Source of the DNA: Prevotellaceae bacterium
GTDB taxonomy: Bacteria; Bacteroidota; Bacteroidia; Bacteroidales; UBA932
Assembly (NCBI GenBank): GCA_031289385.1
Contig: JAITPP010000094.1
Location: 1 to 7,795, forward strand
Reading direction: 5' to 3'
DNA length: 7,795 nucleotides
Shown in pieces: positions 1-6,057 of this stretch (position 1 is its first letter; every line of letters begins with the position of its first letter). Made by a program: the position numbers and the translations under genes. Below the pieces are notes generated by a model. That model ran no database searches, was not told the DNA's origin, and was given only the letters and a program-made list of their open reading frames with translations.

Positions 1-104
1 TGATAGTTTATTTATTTTTTGTTACATAGCGAGCATACTATGCCGAACGTGAATAGCAAAAATGTTAAAAAAACGAAAAAAATACATCATTGTAAAAAAA
101 AGTG

Positions 105-112
105 TATATTTG
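105..112 (+). promoter_or_regulatory. possible Bacteroidota -7 box far upstream
   Basis: TATATTTG matches the Bacteroidota -7 consensus TAnnTTTG exactly. No TTG or TTTG lies at the expected distance (about 17-21 bases) upstream; the nearest TTG is at 90-92, only 12 bases away. If used, transcription would start near 118 and give a leader of almost 400 bases before the transporter start. In DNA this AT-rich a chance match is quite likely. Confidence 0.2.
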
Positions 113-394
113 TGAAAAATATTTTGTGTTCAAATATGCGATTCTCACAACGTTGTCAAAAATATACCCCCTGTTAAAAAACAAGCTCATATTTATCTGT
201 ATATCAATACATTAATTGGTTTTTATAAATTTTAGTCGGACAGTAGTGAAAAAAAACAAAAAGTTTCTTTCATTACAGATTGAATTTTATTGCTAATAAC
301 TTATTAAATATTGATTATCAATTAAATATAAATATTTTTAAATTTTTGTCATGTAGTAAAAAATTTTCTGCAAAAAATAGCAAATTGACGGTTA

Positions 395-423
395 TTGTAA
401 GTACCATAGTGGGATAATGTTTG
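395..423 (+). promoter_or_regulatory. possible promoter of the Na+/phosphate cotransporter gene
   Basis: TTG at 395-397 is followed after 17 bases by TAATGTTTG at 415-423. This resembles the Bacteroidota promoter (TTG near -33, TAnnTTTG at -7), but the -7 element has one extra base between TA and TTTG. A transcript from here would start near 430 and carry a leader of about 85 bases. It is the best candidate I see for the gene at 514, but it is imperfect. Confidence 0.25.
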
Positions 424-513
424 AAAAAAATTGTGAGTAACCCCTCTTGTTAATAACTTTTTTTTAATAGTAGTTTTTATATACTTAACTTTGTTAAATA
501 AATTTTTATTATA

Positions 514-2217
514 ATGGACGTAATATTTTCAATATTAACTCTTATCGGTTCTATAGGGCTTTTTCTTTATGGAATGATGAAAATGAGCGACGGGCTTCAA
601 AAGGTTGCAGGCGAAAAAATGCGAAATATTTTAGCCTCAATGACATCCAACCCGCTAAAACGAATACTCACAGGAACTTTAATTACATCTGTAATACAAT
701 CATCAAGCGCTACCACAGTTATGATAGTAAGTTTTGTTAATGCAGGATTAATGACATTAACTCAGTCGGTAGGCGTAATTATGGGCGCAAATATAGGAAC
801 AACAGCCACAGCATGGATAATTTCGCTACTCGGATTTAAAGCAGATATTGCATCGTTGGCATTGCCGATAATAGCCTTCGGCGTTCCGATGATGATGCTT
901 AAAAGCAAACAAAGAAAAACTATTGGCGAATTATTAATAGGATTTGCTTTGCTGTTTTTAGGTTTATCGTTTATGAAAGAAAATGTTCCCAATCTCGGAA
1001 ATAATCCTGCAATACTCTCGTTTTTACAAAGTTATACCAACGGAGGAATGTTGTCGGTTTTGCTTTTTGTTCTTGTCGGAACGGTGCTTACGGTGCTTAT
1101 TCAGTCGTCGAGCGCAACGGTAGCGCTCACTCTGGTAATGTGCGCCAACGGATGGATTACATTTGAACTTGCCGCAGCAATGGTATTAGGCGAAAACATA
1201 GGAACAACAATAACAGCAAACATAGCAGCAATGGTGGCAAATGTATCGGCGCGGCGAGCGGCTTTGGCGCATACGGTTTTTAATATATTCGGAGTTACGT
1301 GGGTATTGATATTGTATCATCCGTTTTTGAATTTGGTTGCTTCTGTTTCCAATTCGGTAGGAGCAGGCAATCCGTTTGCGGAAAGTACGAATGTGGCAAT
1401 TTCACTTTCGCTGTTTCACTCGATGTTTAATATAGCCAACACATTTATTCTTGTCTGGTTTACAAAAATTATTGTGAAAATAGTAACAAAACTTATTAGA
1501 CAAAAAGATACAGGCGAAGAAATTTTTCGACTTCGTTACATTAATACCGGTATGATGTCAACGGCAGCCCTATCGTTGCATCAGGCAAAACAGGAAATAA
1601 GCCTTTATGCCAGACGCTGTTCGCGAATGTTTTTGATAGTTCGCGATATGTTTAACGGCGTAGATGCCGATAAATTTGGAGAACAGTTTGCACGTATCGA
1701 AAAATATGAAGATTTAAGCGACAGAATAGAAGTTGAAATTGCAAACTATCTTTCAAAAGTTTCGGAAGGCGATCTCAGCGAACTTAATGTTCATCGTGTT
1801 CAAGGAATGTATAAAATTATTGATGAAATAGAAAGTATTGCCGATTCGTTTTATAACCTTGCACGAACGCTAAAACGCAAAAACGAAAACAAAGTTGAAT
1901 TTGACGATACAATGAATAAAGACTTAAACGATATGTTTGATATAGTGCAAAAAGCACTCAACATAATGTCGGAAAATCTCGAAAAAGGATATATACATTT
2001 AACAAATATACACAACGCCTACGAATACGAAAAAGGAATAAACGAAAAACGTACACATCTGCGCGACAAGCACATATCAAATCTTGAAGACGGAAAATAT
2101 TCATACTCGTCGGGAACTGTATATATTGATTTAATTAATGAAGCCGAAAAACTTGGCGATTATATTATAAACGTGTCGGAAGCAATTTTTGAAATAAGCC
2201 AAAGAAGTAACGATTAA
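514..2217 (+). CDS. Na+/phosphate cotransporter family protein with PhoU-like C-terminal domain
   Basis: This 567-residue inner-membrane protein belongs to the Na/Pi cotransporter (NptA / SLC34-like, PF02690) family, which imports phosphate with sodium. The membrane half (about residues 1-325) holds the two inverted-repeat signatures of the family: QSSSATT at 62-68 followed by GANIGTT at 91-97, and QSSSATV at 197-203 followed by GENIGTT at 226-232. Hydrophobic segments surround these motifs, and HTVFN lies at 253-257. The C-terminal part (about 340-560) is charged, helical and cytosolic in character, and fits the PhoU-like domain common in bacterial members; it may link transport to phosphate status. 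The full length is normal. ATG 514 is the natural start because the first transmembrane helix begins immediately after it. No ribosome-binding site is evident, as is usual in Bacteroidota. The last 64 codons are duplicated in decayed form just downstream. Substrate specificity beyond phosphate is inferred from the family. Confidence 0.93.
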   Translation: MDVIFSILTLIGSIGLFLYGMMKMSDGLQKVAGEKMRNILASMTSNPLKRILTGTLITSVIQSSSATTVMIVSFVNAGLMTLTQSVGVIMGANIGTTATAWIISLLGFKADIASLALPIIAFGVPMMMLKSKQRKTIGELLIGFALLFLGLSFMKENVPNLGNNPAILSFLQSYTNGGMLSVLLFVLVGTVLTVLIQSSSATVALTLVMCANGWITFELAAAMVLGENIGTTITANIAAMVANVSARRAALAHTVFNIFGVTWVLILYHPFLNLVASVSNSVGAGNPFAESTNVAISLSLFHSMFNIANTFILVWFTKIIVKIVTKLIRQKDTGEEIFRLRYINTGMMSTAALSLHQAKQEISLYARRCSRMFLIVRDMFNGVDADKFGEQFARIEKYEDLSDRIEVEIANYLSKVSEGDLSELNVHRVQGMYKIIDEIESIADSFYNLARTLKRKNENKVEFDDTMNKDLNDMFDIVQKALNIMSENLEKGYIHLTNIHNAYEYEKGINEKRTHLRDKHISNLEDGKYSYSSGTVYIDLINEAEKLGDYIINVSEAIFEISQRSND

Positions 2218-2490
2218 AATTTGAAAGATTTTATACAGGATTTTTGAATTTATTTTGAATACGAAAAAGATATAAATAAAAAATGTACACAACTATGCAA
2301 CAAGCGCATATAAGATTTTGAAGATAGAAAATATTTATATTTATCGAGAACTGTACATATTGATTTAATTAATGAAATCGGAAAATTTGGCGGTTATATT
2401 ATAAACGTGTTGGAAGTAATTTTTGAAATAAGCAAAAAGGTAACGATTGAAATAGAAAGGATTGTGTAAAAAGCTGTTGATTTTTTTTGA
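2023..2490 (+). repeat. diverged tandem duplication, two 234-bp units
   Basis: Positions 2023-2256 (the end of the transporter gene plus its 3' flank) are repeated at about 2257-2490. Over the first 177 bases the two copies align without gaps at a constant offset of 234, with 28 mismatches by my count (about 84% identity). A one-base deletion in the second copy follows near 2435-2440 (offset 233). Similarity appears to continue past the stop codon into the 3' flank: GAAAGATTTTATACAGG near 2223 against GAAAGGATTGTGTAAAAAG near 2455. That pattern is expected of a tandem duplication. The far end of the second unit is blurred, so 2490 is approximate. Confidence 0.8.
2257..2469 (+). pseudogene. 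decayed copy of the transporter C-terminus
   Basis: Read in the parent frame, this fragment corresponds to transporter residues 504-567 (EYEKGINEKR... in the parent, EYEKDINKKC... here). It has no start codon and an in-frame TAA at 2311-2313 where the parent has Ser. A one-base deletion near the end shifts the frame past the parental stop, so reading continues to TAA 2467-2469. Of the 25 changed codons in the aligned 59, I count 21 that alter the residue or create a stop. About 21 of 28 base changes run from G/C in the intact copy to A/T in this one, assuming the intact copy is ancestral. This fits neutral decay in an AT-biased genome. It is probably not expressed as protein. The following bases up to about 2600 hold no gene that I can see. 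Confidence 0.85.
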
Positions 2491-2607
2491 AAACAGATTT
2501 TAGAAAATACAATATTATATAAGAATATATCCAAAAGAAATATATTATTCATTATAAATTATTTTCCAAAAAAACACTAAAAAATCAAATAGAACGAAAA
2601 TAATTTG

Positions 2608-2615
2608 TATCTTTG
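2608..2615 (+). promoter_or_regulatory. -7 box of the small membrane-protein pair
   Basis: TATCTTTG is a full match to the Bacteroidota -7 element TAnnTTTG. It ends only four bases before the ATG at 2620. Since transcription in this phylum usually starts a few bases after the TTTG, the mRNA would start at or very near the ATG, making it leaderless or almost so. No TTG is visible at the usual -33 distance, so the assignment rests on the -7 match and its position. Confidence 0.5.
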
Positions 2616-2619
2616 TAAT

Positions 2620-2817
2620 ATGAAAAAAGAACTTGGAAAAATATTAATTGATATTGCAAAATTAATTATCGGTGGTGTTATATTAGCAGGATTAATGAGA
2701 CAGGATATACCTCCATTATTGTTATTTATGGTTGGTGGTATTGTTGCAATGTTAACCATTTGGGCAGGACTTGTTTTAATTTCATGGGACAAAAAAACTA
2801 ATAATAAAAAAAGATAG
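2620..2817 (+). CDS. small two-helix membrane protein, possibly DUF6722-like
   Basis: This encodes a 65-residue protein beginning MKKELGKILIDIAKL. It has two hydrophobic segments, at about residues 8-26 and 32-55, separated by a short MRQDIPP loop. A strongly basic tail (WDKKTNNKKR) ends it, suggesting an inner-membrane protein with both ends in the cytosol. The MKKELGK..(L/I)DIAK opening recalls small Bacteroidota proteins annotated as DUF6722, but this is from memory and untested; the function is unknown. ATG 2620 is preferred over an upstream in-frame TTG at 2605 because the TTG would lie inside the -7 box and adds no recognisable sequence. The gene is followed after four bases by a second tiny membrane-protein gene and then by a terminator, so the two form a compact transcription unit. 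Confidence 0.75.
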   Translation: MKKELGKILIDIAKLIIGGVILAGLMRQDIPPLLLFMVGGIVAMLTIWAGLVLISWDKKTNNKKR

Positions 2818-2821
2818 GATT

Positions 2822-2926
2822 ATGGAAATAATTTATTTATTTGCTTTTATTGGAGCAATATCACTCGGAATACTCGTTTATTCATACGTTTGTATGTATA
2901 AAGAAAAACGTACTAAAAAAGCGTAA
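2822..2926 (+). CDS. 34-residue single-helix membrane miniprotein
   Basis: ATG 2822 to TAA 2924-2926 encodes a 34-residue protein starting MEIIYLFAFIGAISL. It consists of one hydrophobic helix (about residues 3-25) and a basic tail, KEKRTKKA. It starts four bases after the stop of the 65-residue membrane protein, and a strong intrinsic terminator begins 24 bases after its stop. That spacing argues that it is the second gene of a two-gene unit and not chance. No family is recognised. The helix plus positively charged C-terminus predicts a cytosolic tail; a role as partner or regulator of the preceding protein is only inferred. It is short enough that gene finders would normally skip it. Confidence 0.6.
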   Translation: MEIIYLFAFIGAISLGILVYSYVCMYKEKRTKKA

Positions 2927-2950
2927 AAACAAATGTTTTGTGAATAATAA

Positions 2951-2978
2951 AAACCGACTTCTGCAAGTCGGTTTTTTT
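2951..2978 (+). terminator. intrinsic terminator after the miniprotein pair
   Basis: AAACCGACTT at 2951-2960 pairs perfectly with AAGTCGGTTT at 2965-2974 around the tetraloop CTGC, and the run of seven Ts at 2972-2978 follows the GC-rich stem. This is a textbook Rho-independent terminator. It closes the 2620-2926 transcription unit and separates it from the lipoprotein operon downstream. The A-rich 5' side makes weak reverse-strand function possible, but no minus-strand gene enters from the right. Confidence 0.92.
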
Positions 2979-3003
2979 GTATTAAAAAATATTCGTACCT
3001 TTG
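2976..3003 (+). promoter_or_regulatory. distal promoter of the lipoprotein-SPOR-PurF operon
   Basis: TACCTTTG at 2996-3003 matches the Bacteroidota -7 box exactly. TTTG at 2976-2979, within the T-run of the terminator, lies 16 bases upstream and could serve as the -33 element, although the spacing is slightly short. Transcription would begin near 3009 and give a leader of about 70 bases to ATG 3079 or about 125 bases to ATG 3133. Confidence 0.5.
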
Positions 3004-3110
3004 TTTCTGCAAAAGCCCTAAAAAAATGTATTTTTTACATTTTGTTTGCTATTCGCTTACTTTAACAGGGTTTTTAAAATGAAAATCAACAATATAAATC
3101 ATGTAATTTA

Positions 3111-3118
3111 TACATTTG
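3111..3118 (+). promoter_or_regulatory. proximal -7 box of the lipoprotein-SPOR-PurF operon
   Basis: TACATTTG matches TAnnTTTG and lies 14 bases before ATG 3133. A start site near 3124 would give a short leader of about nine bases to that ATG and would exclude the upstream ATG 3079. No -33 TTG is visible at the right spacing. The site therefore bears on the start choice for the lipoprotein. Confidence 0.4.
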
Positions 3119-3132
3119 CACAAAATTTGAAA

Positions 3133-3606
3133 ATGCAGATTTTAAAACATATAATATACATTTTTGCAACATTGGTATTTATAAGTTGTACCGATTTCGA
3201 CAATGTTAAAATAAATATCAACAGAGATGATGTTAAAATAAACTCGGTTAAAGGCTCTCGTTTTAAGCTGAATATACCTGTTGAAATTGATAATCCTACA
3301 ACAAAAAAACTTGTTCTTAAAAAAATAAATATTGATATTCGCAAAAACGGATATAACTTTGCAAAAATAGAATTAAACGAAAGGCTTGAAATTCCGCCAA
3401 AATCAAACGACAGATACACAGTGATATTAAACGGCAAAATTGTGGATATGTTTAGCGTAATATTTTCGGGATTCAGCTTTAAAAATACACAAACCGAAAT
3501 TTATACATTAAACGGATTTGTGAAAGCAGGAACAAAAATATTCAGCAAAAAAATAAAATTAAAAAATGCTGATTTTGAAGCATTAATAAACAAATTTAAA
3601 AAATAA
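3133..3606 (+). CDS. LEA14-like (LEA type 2) lipoprotein
   Basis: From ATG 3133 the protein has 157 residues. A basic residue and a hydrophobic stretch lead to VFISC with Cys19, a plausible signal peptidase II lipobox, followed by the acidic TDFDN. The mature part resembles the LEA type 2 / water-stress (WHy) beta-sandwich: an alternating hydrophobic strand, then a D-N-P-T turn (residues 53-56), then NGY.FAKIEL, then E-I-P-P-K-S (86-91), then a hydrophobic strand. Such lipoproteins are common in Bacteroidota envelopes and their role is poorly known. ATG 3133 gives a normal-length signal peptide. An in-frame ATG at 3079 would add 18 residues and a longer n-region, so it is less likely but not excluded. 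The SPOR-domain gene follows after 25 bases, suggesting an operon. The family call rests on motif spacing only. Confidence 0.65.
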   Translation: MQILKHIIYIFATLVFISCTDFDNVKININRDDVKINSVKGSRFKLNIPVEIDNPTTKKLVLKKINIDIRKNGYNFAKIELNERLEIPPKSNDRYTVILNGKIVDMFSVIFSGFSFKNTQTEIYTLNGFVKAGTKIFSKKIKLKNADFEALINKFKK

Positions 3607-3631
3607 TAAACAAATAAATAATTTATTGTAT

Positions 3632-4117
3632 ATGAAAAATAAATTACTGACATTAATAATATTCGGACTGTTTACGGCAATTTCGGCACAATCGCAAACA
3701 TCCGACAATGATTCTATATTTGTAAAATTAGATTCAACATTTGTGAATATAACGGATGAATTGGAAACATCGGCACAAGGCAAAATAACAATAACACAAA
3801 GCAAAGATATCGACAATGCTTTGGCTTTACACAGCCTCGAAAATCTGAAAAACCAAAAAATCATCGGCTACCGCGTATGTATTTTTCGCGACAGTCAGCA
3901 AAATTCACGAGCCGTAGCCTTGCAAACAAAACAAAATTTCAAATCGGCTTACCCCGACATTCCATCATATTGGGAATATAAAAGTCCTTATTTTTACGTA
4001 TATGTAGGCGATTTCAGAACTAAAGAACAAGCCGAAAAATTCAAACGCGAAGTAAGTTCGATGTATCCCAAATCGTGGTTAGTGAATGATATAAAAATAA
4101 ATTTACCGTCTTTATGA
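3632..4117 (+). CDS. secreted SPOR-domain protein
   Basis: This 161-residue protein starts with a clear signal peptide: MKNK, a hydrophobic core, then AISA with likely cleavage before Gln20. The C-terminal part (about residues 77-159) fits a SPOR domain. It has a first strand GYRVCIFRDSQQ, a Gln/Lys-rich helix, and then the typical second half, SPYFYVYVGDFRTKEQAEKFKRE. SPOR domains bind denuded peptidoglycan glycan strands, so a periplasmic cell-wall association is expected from the family. ATG 3632 is preferred over an in-frame TTG at 3626 because it starts the signal peptide directly. Its TGA overlaps the ATG of the PurF-like gene as ATGA, so translation of the two is probably coupled. No promoter is seen between it and the lipoprotein gene. 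Confidence 0.85.
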   Translation: MKNKLLTLIIFGLFTAISAQSQTSDNDSIFVKLDSTFVNITDELETSAQGKITITQSKDIDNALALHSLENLKNQKIIGYRVCIFRDSQQNSRAVALQTKQNFKSAYPDIPSYWEYKSPYFYVYVGDFRTKEQAEKFKREVSSMYPKSWLVNDIKINLPSL

Positions 4118-6003
4118 GCGATCAAATAAAACACGAATGTGGCATTGCTTTAATACGTTTACGCAAGCCGCTTGATTATTATTACCAAAAATACGGAACG
4201 TGGGCTTACGGAATTCAACGATTATATTTGTTGATGGAAAAACAACACAATCGCGGGCAAGATGGCGCAGGAGTTGCAAGTTTAAAACTAAATCCGCAAC
4301 CCGGAAAAAGTTATATTCACCGCTCGCGCTCCAACGATAAAGCATCATTGCGCGAGGTGTTTGATTTTATTACCAAATCGATAGAAGGAAATCCCGAACA
4401 AGTTGAAAATCCCGCATGGGCAAAAGAAAATTTACCCTTTGCCGCCGAATTATATCTCGGACATTTGCGCTACGGAACATTCGGCGGAAATTCTATCGAC
4501 CATGTGCATCCTGTAATGCGGGCAAGCAACTGGCTTTCGCGAAATTTGGTTGTAGCAGGAAATTTTAATCTCACAAATACCGACGAAATTTACAATCAAC
4601 TTTTGAATATAGGACAACAACCACGAGAGATTTCAGACGCCGTTACCATTCTCGAAGAAATAGGTTATTATCTCGACGAAGAAAACAATAATATTTACGA
4701 AAAATACAAAGCGCAGGGATTCACTAAAATAGAAGCATCAAAACGAATATCGGACGAAATAGATGTTGTGGCGATTTTGAAACGTGCAACAAAAAAATTT
4801 GACGGCGGCTACGTGATAGCAGGAATGATAGGCAATGGCGATTCGTTTGTAATTCGCGACCCAAACGGAATTCGTCCCGCGTTTTATTATGCAAACGACG
4901 AAATTGTTTCCGTTGCTTCCGAGCGTCCCGTATTGCAAACAGCACTTGATGTGCGAACAAACGGAATAAACGAAATTCCGCCGGGAGCGGCATTAATTAT
5001 CAGCAAAAACGGAAGTTACAGAATAGAACAAATAATTCCTGTTGGCGAAAAAAAATCATGTTCGTTCGAACGAATTTATTTTTCGCGTGGAACAGATAAA
5101 GAAATTTACCGCGAACGCAAGAAACTCGGCGAACTTCTTACCGATTCAATCTTAAAATCAATAAATTACGATTTGGATAATACCGTGTTTTCATTTATCC
5201 CGAATACCGCCGAAATTGCGTTTTACGGAATGATGAAAGGCGTTGAAAACTTTATGCTGCAAGATAAACAACGACAAATTATAGAATCGCACAAACTGCT
5301 GAATTACGATGAACTTTGGGACATAATAACCCGTCGTCCGCGATACGAAAAAATTGCCGTGAAAGATGCAAAATTGCGAACATTTATAACCGAAGGCGAA
5401 TCGCGCACAAATCTTGTTGAACACATTTACGACGTTACATACGGAGTAGTTCGCCGCAATCAGGATAATCTTGTTATTATCGACGATTCTATTGTACGCG
5501 GCACAACGCTAAAACGCAGCATACTCAGTATTCTCGAACGGCTTGAACCGCGAAAAATTGTAATTGTAAGTTCGTGTCCGCAAATTCGTTATCCCGATTG
5601 CTACGGAATTGATATGTCGCGAATGAACGAATTTTGTGCATTTCTCGCCGCAATCGAACTGCTTAAAGAAAACGGAAACGAAGATATAATTAACGATGTT
5701 TACAAACGCTGCAAAGCACAGGAAAATCTTAGCAAAGAAGAGATAATAAACCACGTGAAAGATATTTACGCGCCTTTCACCGACGAGCAAGTTGCCGTTA
5801 AAATTGCCCAAATGCTTAAACCAAAAAATTCAAAAATCGAAGTGCAACTCGTGTTCCAATCGGTTGAAAATTTACATGCAGCATGTCCCGAACACACAGG
5901 CGACTGGTATTTTACAGGTAATTATCCAACACCCGGCGGCAATAAAGTGGTAAACAAAGCCTTCATAAATTATTACGAAGGCAAGAGCGAAAGACCTTAT
6001 TAA
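4114..6003 (+). CDS. PurF-like amidophosphoribosyltransferase, long Bacteroidota form
   Basis: At 629 residues this is much longer than canonical PurF (about 470-505). The N-terminal glutaminase domain (class II, Ntn type) opens at HECGIA, making Cys9 the likely nucleophile after removal of a short propeptide, as in Bacillus PurF. It contains QHNRGQDGAG (44-53), GHLRYGT (116-122), GNFN (149-152) and RDPNGIRP (248-255). The type I phosphoribosyltransferase domain has FERIYFSRG (318-326) and an intact PRPP motif, VIIDDSIVRGTT (454-465). Extra segments lie at about 60-110, 183-215 and 376-415. The acceptor-site loop, KNRYVGRTF in canonical PurF, here reads KDAKLRTF (417-424). From memory it matches a long PurF-like class in Bacteroides-type genomes. 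Expected reaction: PRPP plus glutamine to phosphoribosylamine, the first step of purine synthesis. Because the loop differs, a related but different reaction cannot be excluded, and no symbol is given. Confidence 0.85.
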   Translation: MSDQIKHECGIALIRLRKPLDYYYQKYGTWAYGIQRLYLLMEKQHNRGQDGAGVASLKLNPQPGKSYIHRSRSNDKASLREVFDFITKSIEGNPEQVENPAWAKENLPFAAELYLGHLRYGTFGGNSIDHVHPVMRASNWLSRNLVVAGNFNLTNTDEIYNQLLNIGQQPREISDAVTILEEIGYYLDEENNNIYEKYKAQGFTKIEASKRISDEIDVVAILKRATKKFDGGYVIAGMIGNGDSFVIRDPNGIRPAFYYANDEIVSVASERPVLQTALDVRTNGINEIPPGAALIISKNGSYRIEQIIPVGEKKSCSFERIYFSRGTDKEIYRERKKLGELLTDSILKSINYDLDNTVFSFIPNTAEIAFYGMMKGVENFMLQDKQRQIIESHKLLNYDELWDIITRRPRYEKIAVKDAKLRTFITEGESRTNLVEHIYDVTYGVVRRNQDNLVIIDDSIVRGTTLKRSILSILERLEPRKIVIVSSCPQIRYPDCYGIDMSRMNEFCAFLAAIELLKENGNEDIINDVYKRCKAQENLSKEEIINHVKDIYAPFTDEQVAVKIAQMLKPKNSKIEVQLVFQSVENLHAACPEHTGDWYFTGNYPTPGGNKVVNKAFINYYEGKSERPY

Positions 6004-6008
6004 AGAGC

Positions 6009-6057
6009 AAGATACAAGATACAAGAGCCAAGAAACAAGAGCCAAGAGCCAAGATAA
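6009..6057. repeat. heptanucleotide tandem repeat, seven units
   Basis: Seven consecutive 7-base units follow the PurF-like stop codon after five bases: AAGATAC, AAGATAC, AAGAGCC, AAGAAAC, AAGAGCC, AAGAGCC, AAGATAA. The consensus is AAGANNC, with the first four bases invariant; AAAGAGC at 6002-6008 may be a degraded eighth unit that begins inside the stop codon. Similar heptameric repeats occur between genes in some Bacteroidota, to my recollection. Being a multiple of seven, copy-number change cannot preserve a reading frame, which fits its position outside genes. The remaining bases to 6137 hold only weak AT-rich inverted repeats. Confidence 0.85.

Larger units (their letters stand above)
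1..513. other. AT-rich non-coding region upstream of the phosphate transporter
   Basis: No convincing coding sequence is visible on either strand in these 513 bases; all reading frames are short. The stretch is dominated by A and T runs. It contains a perfect 10-bp palindrome ACAACGTTGT at 147-156, a weak 5-bp inverted repeat CATAG/CTATG at 25-42, and two possible promoter elements listed separately. I see no GC-rich hairpin with a T-run that would end an upstream gene. It may be the leader and promoter region of the transporter gene, but nothing in the sequence assigns it a specific function. Confidence 0.6.

Noticed and set aside
2524..2546. Inverted repeat AATATAT/ATATATT after the decayed transporter copy
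   Set aside because: Entirely A and T, with low stability and no positional logic beyond chance.
2577..2792. 71-codon minus-strand open frame opposite the small membrane protein
   Set aside because: It is antisense to the better-supported gene, with no promoter or family features.
3023..3043. Hairpin AAAATGTA/TACATTTT with a T-rich loop upstream of the lipoprotein
   Set aside because: Eight mostly A-T pairs without a T-run after the stem; in DNA this AT-rich such inverted repeats are common.
2841..3065. 74-codon open frame on the plus strand
   Set aside because: It starts inside the 34-residue gene in another frame and reads straight through the intrinsic terminator at 2951-2978.
3079..3132. 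Lipoprotein start at ATG 3079
   Set aside because: It would give an unusually long signal peptide with an extra polar stretch before the hydrophobic core; ATG 3133 places the lipobox Cys at residue 19. Kept as an alternative only.
4724..4993. Minus-strand open frames inside the PurF-like gene (also 5191-5424 and 5509-5811)
   Set aside because: They mirror a gene with clear domain motifs and show no recognisable protein features.
6009..6057. Heptamer tract as a CRISPR array
   Set aside because: The units are 7 bases with no spacers and no cas genes nearby; it is a simple tandem repeat.
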